This document shows positions 1 to 6,327 of a stretch of 18,165 nucleotides of DNA, piece by piece. Made by a program: the position numbers and the translations under genes. The notes below the pieces were generated by a model. It saw only the letters and a program-made list of their open reading frames with translations. It had not been told where the DNA came from and searched no databases. Positions within the stretch are counted from its first letter, which is position 1; every line of letters begins with the position of its first letter. The stretch is taken from NCBI GenBank assembly GCA_944372565.1, contig CALVZR010000117.1, positions 1 to 18,165 on the forward strand, in the 5' to 3' direction. The stretch is from an uncultured Clostridia bacterium. Lineage in GTDB: Bacteria; Bacillota; Clostridia; Christensenellales; Borkfalkiaceae.

Positions 1-2196
1 TTGTTTGAGGTTATATATAGCAACCTCTTGTCCTTTTTGACTTAAAGTAAGCTTAAATAAATCTGATTCTCCGCCTATATAATTATCTTTAATTATCCAC
101 AACATTTGTCGTTGTGCAATTATAAGAATCGGGTCATCTATAAACTTTTCTACTGTATGTATTCTCAAAATCGGCAACATTTCTTTTGGGTCGATTTTGG
201 TAAACACCATTATTTCGCTTGCGGTATCTTTTATTGAATATATAGTTTGTCCCAACTTGTACTTATGGTAATTAGCTCCGCTTTTCTCTAAATACGTATT
301 AGTTGAAAGTCCTACTTGATAAAGCAATTTATTTGGTATATCAAACTCAATCTCTGAAGAATTTGTAATGTTTTTATACCAAATTCCTTTTTGAGAATAG
401 GTATTATTCCACTCTAAATCATCAATTCGCCATTTTATAATAGGGGCTTTTAATACTATCTCTCCATCTTGGATGGGAACGCAAATCTCTTCATCTTTGA
501 TATTAAACGTAGCACTTTCATCAAATTTTTCCGTTAAAAATCGTACTTCGCCCACGTTTTGAGTATCATAATAAAAATCTTTATCAAAAGAAATCTGTAT
601 GTTATTAAATTTAACTATATTGATAGTACAAACGATTTTGTTATTCGAGTATCTAAAAACGGTAATCTTTTGCGGTTCGCAAACTGATAGTAATTCAGAA
701 ATATTATAGTAATTAATATCGCCTTTTTCTTCACAAGAAAAATCTATCAACTTCCAATTTGTGTCTTCATATCTAACACCATAATCAACCAAATTTGAAG
801 ATTTTATCGCTGCAATTTTTAATTCACCATCTATTACTTGATAATCCTTTCCATCGTGTCTAAAAACTACGTCGTTCTTTTTATCTGCGTAAACCCATAC
901 GTCTCTATTTTGTTTTTCGGATACAAATAATATAGTTCTTCTTTGACTTTGAAGCGCTTCTCCCTCAATGGCATTAAAAACAAACTTGCTTGATGCTTGC
1001 TTTTTAATATTATCAGGGTATTGCAATAAAGAATCCAAGTCAAATGTAAATAAATTATAATTACCAGGCAAACATTCTTGCGCAAAAATTTCTCTTCCGT
1101 CTTTAAACAACACAAAAGTACGCTCTAATGTTTTCTTCGAGTCATAAATGGGTGTTCCATAATGAGAAATAACAACTCTAATATCGATATCGCCTTCGCT
1201 AATAATTCTTTCTATATTTAACGAATACGGTTTTGTCGCCATTGATAAGCCCGAACCTTTCGTTAATAATTCATCAGAAAAAATGCAATTATCTCCACGA
1301 TAAATTTCCAAATAAGGATTATAATCAAATTTGTCCTTAAGACGAATAGCAGGAATGACTAAATTAATTATTCCGTCATCCATAACGTATTTAGGTTTAA
1401 TGCTTGAATAATCAGTAACAGCTCTTTCTCCCGCCGTTCTTTTAATAACGACACCCAAAGAAGCTTCTTTAACAATCCACCATTGTCTTACCAACTTTGA
1501 TAAATAACTTTCTCCATCCAAGGACTCACTATTAAAAACTTTGTTGATAAGTAAAATGGTTTGTTTTATAAATTCCGCCATTTTATCGGTAGCGTCTACA
1601 GCAAGACGTTTTATTCCTGCGCGCAAAGAATATACTTGAGAACCTAATTCAAAATCATCTTCAACGCCACCAAAACTACTAAACCTATTCGCTAATTCAT
1701 TTGCTATTAACTCATAAATGTCGTCGTGTTCATTATAAGTTTGGTCTAAGTCTTCACAAAAGATTTGCCAACATAATTCAAAAAATGATTCAGTTGACCT
1801 TATCGGAGCAAAAGCGTGAGCAAGTATTGTTGCGTAATACTTTTTCGTGCAACCATCTAAATATAAAACTATATTTTTCCGTCCTAATCGTGCTATCAAT
1901 TTGGTTAAATAGTGATACACTTTTTGAGAACACTCTTCAGTTCCAAGCAAAGTTCTTGCAATACACGTCCAAAATTGGTCTTCGTCTGCGTGCCAAACTT
2001 TTGTTGCATTGACCATTGCAACAAACAATAGATTATCTTCTAATGACGAAATATAGCTTGTATATCCGTAATCATAATTACGCAATAAACTATTTGCTCT
2101 TGCATAAATTTTTGCCAACTCATCTTCAGTAAAAATTACTTCACCGACAAACTGACGTTTTAGCGCTTCGTCTATTTTCTTATTAAGTTCTTCCAT
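1..2196 (-). CDS. Large protein of unknown function, N-terminal 732 residues (C-terminus outside window)
   Basis: Reading the minus strand from the ATG at 2196, the frame stays open for 732 codons to base 1 and has no stop, so the gene continues past the left edge. A GAGGT ribosome site lies about 8 bases before the ATG. Residues 1-250 look mostly helical, with motifs such as FWTCIARTLLG (about 75-85), KKYYATILAHAFAP and ESFFELCWQIFCEDLD, then YSLRAGIKRLAVD near residue 200. After a QWWIVKEAS segment (about 250-260) the rest looks like a string of beta-rich modules with alternating hydrophobic and polar residues and few helices. I see no signal peptide, membrane segment, Walker motif or nuclease motif in this part. 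Codon use is AT-rich, like the two genes upstream. I do not recognise the family. The size and the toxin-antitoxin neighbours make a defence or mobile-island role possible, but that is inference only. That it is a real protein-coding gene is well supported. Confidence 0.85.
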   Translation of the reverse strand, partial: MEELNKKIDEALKRQFVGEVIFTEDELAKIYARANSLLRNYDYGYTSYISSLEDNLLFVAMVNATKVWHADEDQFWTCIARTLLGTEECSQKVYHYLTKLIARLGRKNIVLYLDGCTKKYYATILAHAFAPIRSTESFFELCWQIFCEDLDQTYNEHDDIYELIANELANRFSSFGGVEDDFELGSQVYSLRAGIKRLAVDATDKMAEFIKQTILLINKVFNSESLDGESYLSKLVRQWWIVKEASLGVVIKRTAGERAVTDYSSIKPKYVMDDGIINLVIPAIRLKDKFDYNPYLEIYRGDNCIFSDELLTKGSGLSMATKPYSLNIERIISEGDIDIRVVISHYGTPIYDSKKTLERTFVLFKDGREIFAQECLPGNYNLFTFDLDSLLQYPDNIKKQASSKFVFNAIEGEALQSQRRTILFVSEKQNRDVWVYADKKNDVVFRHDGKDYQVIDGELKIAAIKSSNLVDYGVRYEDTNWKLIDFSCEEKGDINYYNISELLSVCEPQKITVFRYSNNKIVCTINIVKFNNIQISFDKDFYYDTQNVGEVRFLTEKFDESATFNIKDEEICVPIQDGEIVLKAPIIKWRIDDLEWNNTYSQKGIWYKNITNSSEIEFDIPNKLLYQVGLSTNTYLEKSGANYHKYKLGQTIYSIKDTASEIMVFTKIDPKEMLPILRIHTVEKFIDDPILIIAQRQMLWIIKDNYIGGESDLFKLTLSQKGQEVAIYNLKQ

Positions 2197-2236
2197 ATGG
2201 CAAGACCTCGTTAGTATAATTCAAAACAATTATAGC
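2197..2236 (-). promoter_or_regulatory. Probable extended -10 promoter for the large left-edge gene
   Basis: Upstream of the large minus-strand gene there is TTGCTATAAT on the minus strand, an extended -10 (TGnTATAAT) at about 2235-2226, roughly 30 bases before the ATG. No good -35 box sits 17 bases upstream, which is common for extended -10 promoters. A second, weaker TATACT lies closer to the gene. This suggests the large gene can be transcribed separately from the toxin-antitoxin pair. Confidence 0.45.
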
Positions 2237-2240
2237 AAGC

Positions 2241-2267
2241 TAAATATGACAATTTCCGTCATATTTA
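2241..2267. promoter_or_regulatory. Inverted repeat (10-bp perfect arms) between XRE gene and large gene
   Basis: The arms TAAATATGAC (2241-2250) and GTCATATTTA (2258-2267) are exact reverse complements with a 7-base spacer. The repeat lies just after the XRE stop codon and just upstream of the extended -10 of the next gene. It has no following T-run on the minus strand, so an operator is more likely than an intrinsic terminator. It does not match the repeats in front of the toxin, so a different regulator may bind here. Confidence 0.4.
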
Positions 2268-2275
2268 CAAAAGTT

Positions 2276-2914
2276 TTATTCTTCAAACAAATCTTCCATA
2301 TTACAACCAAGCGTTTTAGATAATCTAAATAGTATATCTGCTTGCGCCTTGTTAATATCATTGTGGCGTTGTTCATACATTTGTATATTACGAATTGATA
2401 CTTCTGCTTTTTCTGCAAGTTGTTTTTGCGATAATCCTGCCGCAGTACGAATTCTTTTAAGATTTGTTTCCTTTTTATGTGCAACAATATATTCGTCTGC
2501 AACTGAGAAGAACTTCGTAATATCTGCTTCGTGAAGCGTATCGTATAACGCTAATACATTTTCAATAGGGAACGCTTTGCTTATGTTAAAGAAAGATGTT
2601 GCTTTATAATTTTGATATTGCGCTAACGCCCAACCCGCCCAATAAAATTCAGAACGACTAAAAAATGGTTTAGGGGCAAGCAATTTTCCGTTCGATGCAG
2701 TTGTATTTACAACGTGGTCTAACAAATCTAGTGCAGAATATCCAACTAAAAATCTTGGATTTCCTTTTTCTATTTGTTTTGCCACTTCGGAAGAAGCAAA
2801 CATATTCCAATATACTTTTGGCTCGTAGCCACAAGCTACTGCATATTCAAACATTGTACCGATATTTGTAGCAACACTATCTAAATATCTAACATCATAA
2901 GATTTTATCGCCAT
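2276..2914 (-). CDS. XRE-family regulator with N-terminal accessory domain, probable antitoxin of the DUF3990 pair
   Basis: The protein has 212 residues. The C-terminal part (about 151-211) is a clear XRE/Cro helix-turn-helix: the turn region LSQKQLAEKAEVS is followed by IRNIQMYEQ and the usual trailing helices. Residues 1-145 form a separate domain containing FYWAGWALAQYQ (about 90-101) and LYDTLHEADITKFF, a pattern I know from Firmicutes regulators next to DUF3990 genes. The ATG at 2914 has an AAAGGGG ribosome site 7 bases upstream and lies inside the last codons of the toxin gene, overlapping it by 20 bases, so the two are translationally coupled. The likely role is to neutralise the toxin through the N-terminal domain and to repress the shared promoter through the C-terminal one. 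This is inferred from gene order and domain type. The gene shares the AT-rich codon use of its neighbours. Confidence 0.85.
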   Translation of the reverse strand: MAIKSYDVRYLDSVATNIGTMFEYAVACGYEPKVYWNMFASSEVAKQIEKGNPRFLVGYSALDLLDHVVNTTASNGKLLAPKPFFSRSEFYWAGWALAQYQNYKATSFFNISKAFPIENVLALYDTLHEADITKFFSVADEYIVAHKKETNLKRIRTAAGLSQKQLAEKAEVSIRNIQMYEQRHNDINKAQADILFRLSKTLGCNMEDLFEE

Positions 2915-3566
2915 TTTTAAACCCCTTTCTAATAATATCCATTACAAATAAGCCGTCGAATACTAAGTTTTGTCTATGACCGTTTAAATAAGTTTCTCTT
3001 GCTTTTTTATCACTGCTAACACGTTTAACATAATATTCCTTACATTCGGCTAATTCATAACTTATAAATTTTACCGTATCGAATGCCTTTTCAGACTTCA
3101 ATACGATTTGAATACCCAATTCTCCAAGACGCATAGCTTCGGCAAGTTGTTCAACGGAAATCGTATTGTTTATAAAGTCTTTTGCAAAACTAAAATAAGA
3201 GTCGTCTGCGCGATAACCTATAATTACGTCGTATTCTCCCACGTCAACGTAAAAATTTTCTAATATATATTCTTTTGCTTGTGCTGAAATGGGGGTATTA
3301 ACGTCAAACGTTCTAAACTTCAATAAAAGCGCCATCCAATTAAGGATAGAGTATTTTTCTTCTCTTAAATCTAAAATTCTATAATCAGTTAAATCAATTT
3401 CATACTGATTAGCATATCCGTTTGTTTCGTTGTTAGAACAAGCCCATTCTTTTGCAAGTTCAACATTTTCAGTACAGTAAAATCCTAACCCATAATCATT
3501 CTTTTTATTGCCTTTGCCAAATTCAGGTTTTTCTATAATATCTTTTGAGCCGTGATAAATAATCAT
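2895..3566 (-). CDS. DUF3990 protein, ADP-ribosyltransferase-like probable toxin
   Basis: The protein has 223 residues. It starts with MIIYHGS, the HG[ST] motif that opens DUF3990 and related ADP-ribosyltransferase folds. It continues with DYGLGFYCTEN (about 24-34), the second NAD-binding motif, then IIGYRADDSYF (115-125), and LGIQIVLKSEKA (150-161), where DUF3990 proteins carry the presumed third catalytic position (Gln153). No signal peptide is seen, so it probably acts in the cytoplasm. The target cannot be read from the sequence. It is the first gene of a two-gene operon, with the XRE antitoxin overlapping its 3' end by 20 bases. The ATG at 3566 has AAGGATGG 9 bases upstream. Family membership is strong; a toxin role rests on the domain and operon pattern. 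An ART-type effector in phage defence is an alternative reading of the same layout. Confidence 0.85.
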   Translation of the reverse strand: MIIYHGSKDIIEKPEFGKGNKKNDYGLGFYCTENVELAKEWACSNNETNGYANQYEIDLTDYRILDLREEKYSILNWMALLLKFRTFDVNTPISAQAKEYILENFYVDVGEYDVIIGYRADDSYFSFAKDFINNTISVEQLAEAMRLGELGIQIVLKSEKAFDTVKFISYELAECKEYYVKRVSSDKKARETYLNGHRQNLVFDGLFVMDIIRKGFKNGDKIL

Positions 3567-3589
3567 AATATTTTACCATCCTTGCTAAC

Positions 3590-3618
3590 ATTGTATCATT
3601 AAAATGTCATCTTGTCAA
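3590..3618 (-). promoter_or_regulatory. Sigma-A type promoter of the toxin-antitoxin operon
   Basis: On the minus strand TTGACA (3618-3613) is followed by exactly 17 bases and TACAAT (3595-3590). The start of transcription would fall about 15 bases before the toxin ATG, giving a short leader with the ribosome site. The operator-like repeat at 3594-3609 lies across the -10 box and spacer. Confidence 0.8.
3594..3609. promoter_or_regulatory. Operator-like repeat O1 over the toxin promoter
   Basis: TATCATT (3594-3600), AA, then AATGTCA (3603-3609) is an imperfect palindrome sharing its first 13 bases with the repeat at 3644. It covers the -10 box and spacer, so a bound regulator would block RNA polymerase. 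The likely binder is the XRE protein of the same operon. Confidence 0.6.
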
Positions 3619-3643
3619 TATATTATGCTCTAAAATTGAAAAT

Positions 3644-3659
3644 TATCATTAAAATGATA
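3644..3659. promoter_or_regulatory. Operator-like repeat O2 upstream of the toxin promoter
   Basis: TATCATT (3644-3650) and AATGATA (3653-3659) are perfect 7-bp inverted arms around AA. It matches O1 and starts exactly 50 bp from it, close to five helical turns, so both sites face the same side of the helix. That spacing fits cooperative binding by an autoregulating XRE antitoxin. Confidence 0.6.
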
Positions 3660-3681
3660 TAAGATTTTTTGTGCAAGAAAA

Positions 3682-3718
3682 AGAACTCGGACGTTAAATC
3701 CAAGTTCTAATTTTTTTT
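3682..3718. terminator. Possible intrinsic terminator hairpin at the island edge
   Basis: AGAACTCGGA (3682-3691) pairs with TCCAAGTTCT (3699-3708) around a 7-base loop, with one mismatch on the plus strand that becomes a G-U pair on the minus strand. AATTTTTTTT follows on the plus side, and a shorter T-rich run (TTCTTTTTCTT) lies on the minus side. No gene that would end here is visible within the window, so it may belong to a lost or tiny transcript. Confidence 0.45.
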
Positions 3719-3969
3719 GGTCGTTTGAAAGCGCAATTCCAAAATTTAATTTTAATAGTTCCCTATGGAAACTGCCCTTTCCCCGCGCTTTTTTTGCGCC
3801 CCGTTTCCGTTTGTGCGGGCGAAACCTTTTTTGCGCCTTATTTTGTTGCCCGTCCGTCCCGCTCGTGTTTTTGCAGAGAGGGAAACGTGCGGCGGCGCGC
3901 CGCCGCAAGGCCGCGTTTTTCCGCGGCGGACATCCTTTTATAATGCGGAAAATTTTTATCGTAAAACGG
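3719..3969. other. Composition boundary; no convincing gene
   Basis: The stretch from the toxin promoter to the isc promoter has no frame with plausible protein composition or a good start. Base composition switches from AT-rich to very GC-rich between about 3720 and 3770. It contains a 20-bp perfect GC palindrome (3888-3907) and a CCGCG/CGGCGG-rich hairpin region (3911-3929). A lone TATAAT at 3939-3944 has no matching -35 box. No tRNA, integrase or clear direct repeat marking an attachment site was seen. Confidence 0.55.
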
Positions 3970-3998
3970 TTGACAGAACGCGGTCGCCGTATTATAAT
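3970..3998 (+). promoter_or_regulatory. Promoter of the Rrf2-isc operon
   Basis: TTGACA (3970-3975), a 17-base spacer and TATAAT (3993-3998) make a perfect sigma-A consensus. The predicted transcription start, about 4005, falls inside the palindrome at 4001-4025. A promoter this strong overlapped by an operator is typical of a negatively autoregulated operon. Confidence 0.85.
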
Positions 3999-4000
3999 CT

Positions 4001-4025
4001 AATTGCAACCAAAAAGGTAGGAATT
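4001..4025. promoter_or_regulatory. Imperfect palindrome, candidate Rrf2/IscR operator
   Basis: AATTGCAACC (4001-4010), AAAAA, GGTAGGAATT (4016-4025): eight of ten arm positions are complementary. It starts right after the -10 box and covers the expected transcription start, where a bound dimer would block initiation. The binder is most simply the Rrf2 protein encoded immediately downstream. This is inference from position and symmetry. Confidence 0.5.
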
Positions 4026-4042
4026 ATTCGGGAGAGAGAAAG

Positions 4043-4438
4043 GTGAAACTTTCATCTAAAGCCCATTACGGGCTGCAGGCGTGCCAGATCCTCGCGGAGG
4101 CGGGGAACGCGGCGGTTTCCGCCACGGAACTCGAAGAGAAGATAGGCGTTTCGGGAAAATATCTCGAAAAGATCATGCGCATCCTCACGGGGTGCGGCGT
4201 GGTGGCGGCCAAGCGCGGGGCGCAGGGCGGTTACTATCTGGCAAAGCCCGCGGAAAATATCACGGTGGGGGAGATCACCCGCGCGCTCGAAGACGATATG
4301 AAGATCGTGCAGTGCGTGCACTCTTCCTGCGAAAAATGCGAATGTAAATCGGGCAGGATCTGGCGCGCGCTGGCGCGGAGAATGAACGAATATCTCGATT
4401 CCGTCACGCTCAAAGACATGCTCGAAGACGATATTTGA
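4043..4438 (+). CDS. Rrf2-family transcriptional regulator, IscR-like
   Basis: The protein has 131 residues and is a typical full-length Rrf2 regulator. The N-terminal winged helix-turn-helix is clear: MKLSSKAHYGLQA, VSGKYLEKIMRIL as recognition helix, and KRGAQGGYYLAKP as wing. The C-terminal half carries Cys91, Cys96, Cys99 and Cys101 (C-x4-C-x2-C-x-C), in the region where IscR binds its cluster, so a bound Fe-S cluster is likely. The spacing differs from the three-cysteine-plus-histidine set of E. coli IscR. It starts with GTG at 4043, 8 bases after GGAG. Its stop is 11 bases before the desulfurase start. It probably senses Fe-S status and represses its own operon through the 4001-4025 palindrome. 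A cysteine-metabolism (CymR-like) role is the alternative, but the cysteine cluster argues for IscR-like. Confidence 0.9.
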   Translation: MKLSSKAHYGLQACQILAEAGNAAVSATELEEKIGVSGKYLEKIMRILTGCGVVAAKRGAQGGYYLAKPAENITVGEITRALEDDMKIVQCVHSSCEKCECKSGRIWRALARRMNEYLDSVTLKDMLEDDI

Positions 4439-4449
4439 GAGGCAAGGTT

Positions 4450-5634
4450 ATGAAAAGGATTTATTTCGATCACGCGGCCACGACGCCCGTGAAAAAGGAA
4501 GTGCTCGAAAAAATGCTCCCGTATTTTTCGGAAATTTACGGGAACGCCAATTCCCAGCATATGTTCGGCAGGGACGCGGTGAAGGCGGTGGACGAGGCGC
4601 GCGATACCGTTGCGCGCATCATCAACGCCAAGCCGAGCGAAATTTATTTCACCTCGGGCGGCACGGAGGCGGATAACTGGGCGCTCCGCGGCGCGGCGCA
4701 CGCCCTCCGCGGAAAGGGAAAACATCTCATCATCAGCAGCGTGGAGCACCCCGCGATGATCGCCACTGCCAAACAGCTCGAAAAAGACGGGTTCGACGTG
4801 ACCTATCTCGAAGTGGACAAGGACGCCCTCGTGCATCCCGAAACGCTGAAAAAAGCCATCCGCGACGATACGATTTTCATCGGCGTGATGACGGCGAACA
4901 ACGAAGTGGGCACCATTCAGCCCGTGAAGGAACTTTGCGAGATCGCGCACGAAAGGAAGATCTTGTTTTTCACGGACGCCGTGCAGGCGGCGGGCGTATT
5001 GAAACTCGACGTGAAGGAACTCGGCGTGGATATGATGTCCTTTTCGGGGCATAAGTTCTACGGGCCTAAGGGCGTGGGCGTGCTCTATATCAAGGGGGGC
5101 ACGCGCGTCGATCCCATCCTCACGGGCGGGCATCAGGAAAGGATGAAACGCGGCGGCACCACCAACGTGCCTGGCGTTGTCGGGCTCGCCGAGGCGCTCC
5201 GCCTCGCGGACGAAAAGCGGGAGGAAAACGCGGCGTACGTCGCTTCGCTGCGCGACAGGTTCATCCGCGGCGTGGAGGAGCGCATCCCCGAAGTGAAACT
5301 CAACGGCCACAGGACAAAGCGCCTGCCCGCCAACGCGGATTTTTCCTTCCGCTATATCGAAGGGGAATCCATTTTGTTCCACCTCGATCTGGCGGGGATC
5401 GCCGTTTCCAGCGGTTCGGCGTGCTCCTCGGGGTCGCTCGAACCCTCGCACGTGCTGCTCGCGATGGGCATTCCCGAAGAAACGGCGCACGGCTCCATCC
5501 GCTTCACGTTCGGGCCGGACAATACCGAGGAAGAAGTGGACTACGCCGTGAACGTGCTGGCAGATACGGTAAAAAAACTGCGGGCGATGTCGCCGCTATT
5601 TAAAGTGCAAGAAGGAGAAAAACAGTATGTATAA
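4450..5634 (+). CDS. iscS: Cysteine desulfurase, NifS/IscS type
   Basis: This PLP enzyme takes sulfur from L-cysteine as an enzyme persulfide and passes it to the scaffold for Fe-S assembly and to other thiolation pathways. From the ATG at 4450 it is 394 residues, normal for group I desulfurases. Visible landmarks are YFDHAATTP at the start, GGTEADNW (70-77), SVEHPA with His100, TDAVQA (Asp176, Gln179), SFSGHKFYGPKG with PLP lysine Lys202, and the active-site loop SSGSACSSGSLEPSH with catalytic Cys325. A TTG at 4435 in the same frame would add five residues, but GAGAGG lies 7 bases before the ATG at 4450, so I chose that. Its last 8 bases overlap the IscU gene, which implies translational coupling. 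No MnmA, HscA or HscB gene follows, as is usual for compact Clostridial isc operons. Confidence 0.95.
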   Translation: MKRIYFDHAATTPVKKEVLEKMLPYFSEIYGNANSQHMFGRDAVKAVDEARDTVARIINAKPSEIYFTSGGTEADNWALRGAAHALRGKGKHLIISSVEHPAMIATAKQLEKDGFDVTYLEVDKDALVHPETLKKAIRDDTIFIGVMTANNEVGTIQPVKELCEIAHERKILFFTDAVQAAGVLKLDVKELGVDMMSFSGHKFYGPKGVGVLYIKGGTRVDPILTGGHQERMKRGGTTNVPGVVGLAEALRLADEKREENAAYVASLRDRFIRGVEERIPEVKLNGHRTKRLPANADFSFRYIEGESILFHLDLAGIAVSSGSACSSGSLEPSHVLLAMGIPEETAHGSIRFTFGPDNTEEEVDYAVNVLADTVKKLRAMSPLFKVQEGEKQYV

Positions 5635-5998
5635 CGAAAAGGTGATGAAGGTTTTCGAAAATCCGAAGAACGTGGGCGAAGTGGAAAATTACGACGCCAT
5701 CGGCACGGTGGGCAACGCCACCTGCGGGGACATCATGCAGATCACGCTCAAAATAGACGGCGACGTGATCACGGACGCGAAATTCAAAACGTTCGGCTGC
5801 GCGGCGGCCATCGCCACGTCTTCCACGGCGACCGAGATGATCAAGGGAAAAACGCTGGACGAGGCGCTTAAAATCACCAACAAGCAGGTGGTGGAAGAAC
5901 TCGAAGGCCTGCCCCCGCAGAAACTGCACTGTTCGGTGCTGGCGGAAGAGGCCATCAAAGCCGCGATAGAGGATTATAAAAACAAGAAAGGCGCATAA
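5627..5998 (+). CDS. iscU: Fe-S cluster assembly scaffold, IscU/NifU N-terminal domain type
   Basis: The protein has 123 residues, a single-domain scaffold on which [2Fe-2S] or [4Fe-4S] clusters are built with sulfur from the desulfurase encoded just upstream. The three cluster ligands are present: Cys33 in GNATCGD with Asp35 two residues on, Cys58 in TFGCAAAIATSS, and Cys102 in KLHCSVLAEEAI. There is no C-terminal Nfu domain, so it is not full-length nitrogen-fixation NifU. It lacks the insertion and zinc-site look of SufU; the short C58-C102 spacing fits IscU/NifU. AAGGAG lies upstream inside the desulfurase gene and the two frames overlap by 8 bases. Confidence 0.93.
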   Translation: MYNEKVMKVFENPKNVGEVENYDAIGTVGNATCGDIMQITLKIDGDVITDAKFKTFGCAAAIATSSTATEMIKGKTLDEALKITNKQVVEELEGLPPQKLHCSVLAEEAIKAAIEDYKNKKGA

Positions 5999-6043
5999 AG
6001 CCGCCCGCTTCGGCGCATAATAGTCTTCGGGGAGGAGAAGATT

Positions 6044-6202
6044 ATGAACGATAAATTTTTGTTCGGCGTGATTTTGGGAATGCTCGGCGGCGCCGTGCTG
6101 GCGACCAATTCCGTAAAAGCGCGCCAGGCCGTGAAAAAGGGCCAGGAACAAGTGCTGGAAAAGGCCGAAACGATGAAGAAAAAGTCCCAGAGTAAGGAAT
6201 AA
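6044..6202 (+). CDS. YtxH-like small membrane-anchored protein (52 aa)
   Basis: The frame starts at ATG 6044 with a strong GGGGAGGAG site 6-7 bases upstream and ends at 6202. The product begins MNDKFLFGVILGMLGGAVLA, one Gly-rich hydrophobic segment (about 5-21). A basic, Gln/Lys/Glu-rich tail (residues 24-52) follows and would form a charged helix. This is the layout of YtxH-type proteins: one N-terminal membrane anchor and a cytoplasmic helix. The function of this family is not established. It lies 45 bases after the scaffold gene and before the terminator at 6230, so it is probably co-transcribed with the isc genes. The strong ribosome site makes it a real gene despite its size. Confidence 0.75.
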   Translation: MNDKFLFGVILGMLGGAVLATNSVKARQAVKKGQEQVLEKAETMKKKSQSKE

Positions 6203-6229
6203 TCTCGTCGGCCGCGGCGAAAAAAATTG

Positions 6230-6268
6230 CGGGCGGAGCGGAAAATTTTCGGCTTTGCCCGTTTTTTT
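6230..6268 (+). terminator. Intrinsic terminator of the isc operon
   Basis: CGGGC (6230-6234) pairs with GCCCG (6257-6261). The inner part, GAAAA/TTTTC at 6241-6250, adds a second helix with small internal loops. Seven T residues follow (6262-6268). It separates the isc unit from the yqgF promoter, whose -35 box begins 2 bases later. Confidence 0.75.
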
Positions 6269-6269
6269 A

Positions 6270-6298
6270 TTGAAATGGCGGGCAAGATGTGGTAAGAT
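6270..6298 (+). promoter_or_regulatory. Promoter of yqgF-DUF1292
   Basis: TTGAAA (6270-6275), a 17-base spacer and TAAGAT (6293-6298). The expected start is near 6305, giving a leader of about 20 bases with CCGGAGAG just before the yqgF ATG. It follows directly on the upstream terminator. Confidence 0.65.
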
Positions 6299-6327
6299 AA
6301 GAAGGTAAAATTTTCCGGAGAGAAAGT

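Noticed and set aside
2349..2534. Plus-strand small frame inside the XRE antitoxin gene
   Set aside because: It is fully antisense to a well-supported gene and has no start signals.
3594..3660. Attachment site or transposon inverted ends
   Set aside because: The two copies are both better explained as operators because one overlaps a promoter and they are phased 50 bp apart; no recombinase is present.
3630..3908. Minus-strand 92-residue frame between toxin promoter and isc operon
   Set aside because: It spans the AT/GC boundary and the hairpins, has Arg/Pro/Lys-biased sequence with no fold-like pattern, and has no ribosome site.
3725..4046. Overlapping plus-strand frames upstream of the Rrf2 gene
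   Set aside because: Several frames are open at once because of GC-rich sequence; they run through the isc promoter and operator and show low-complexity composition.
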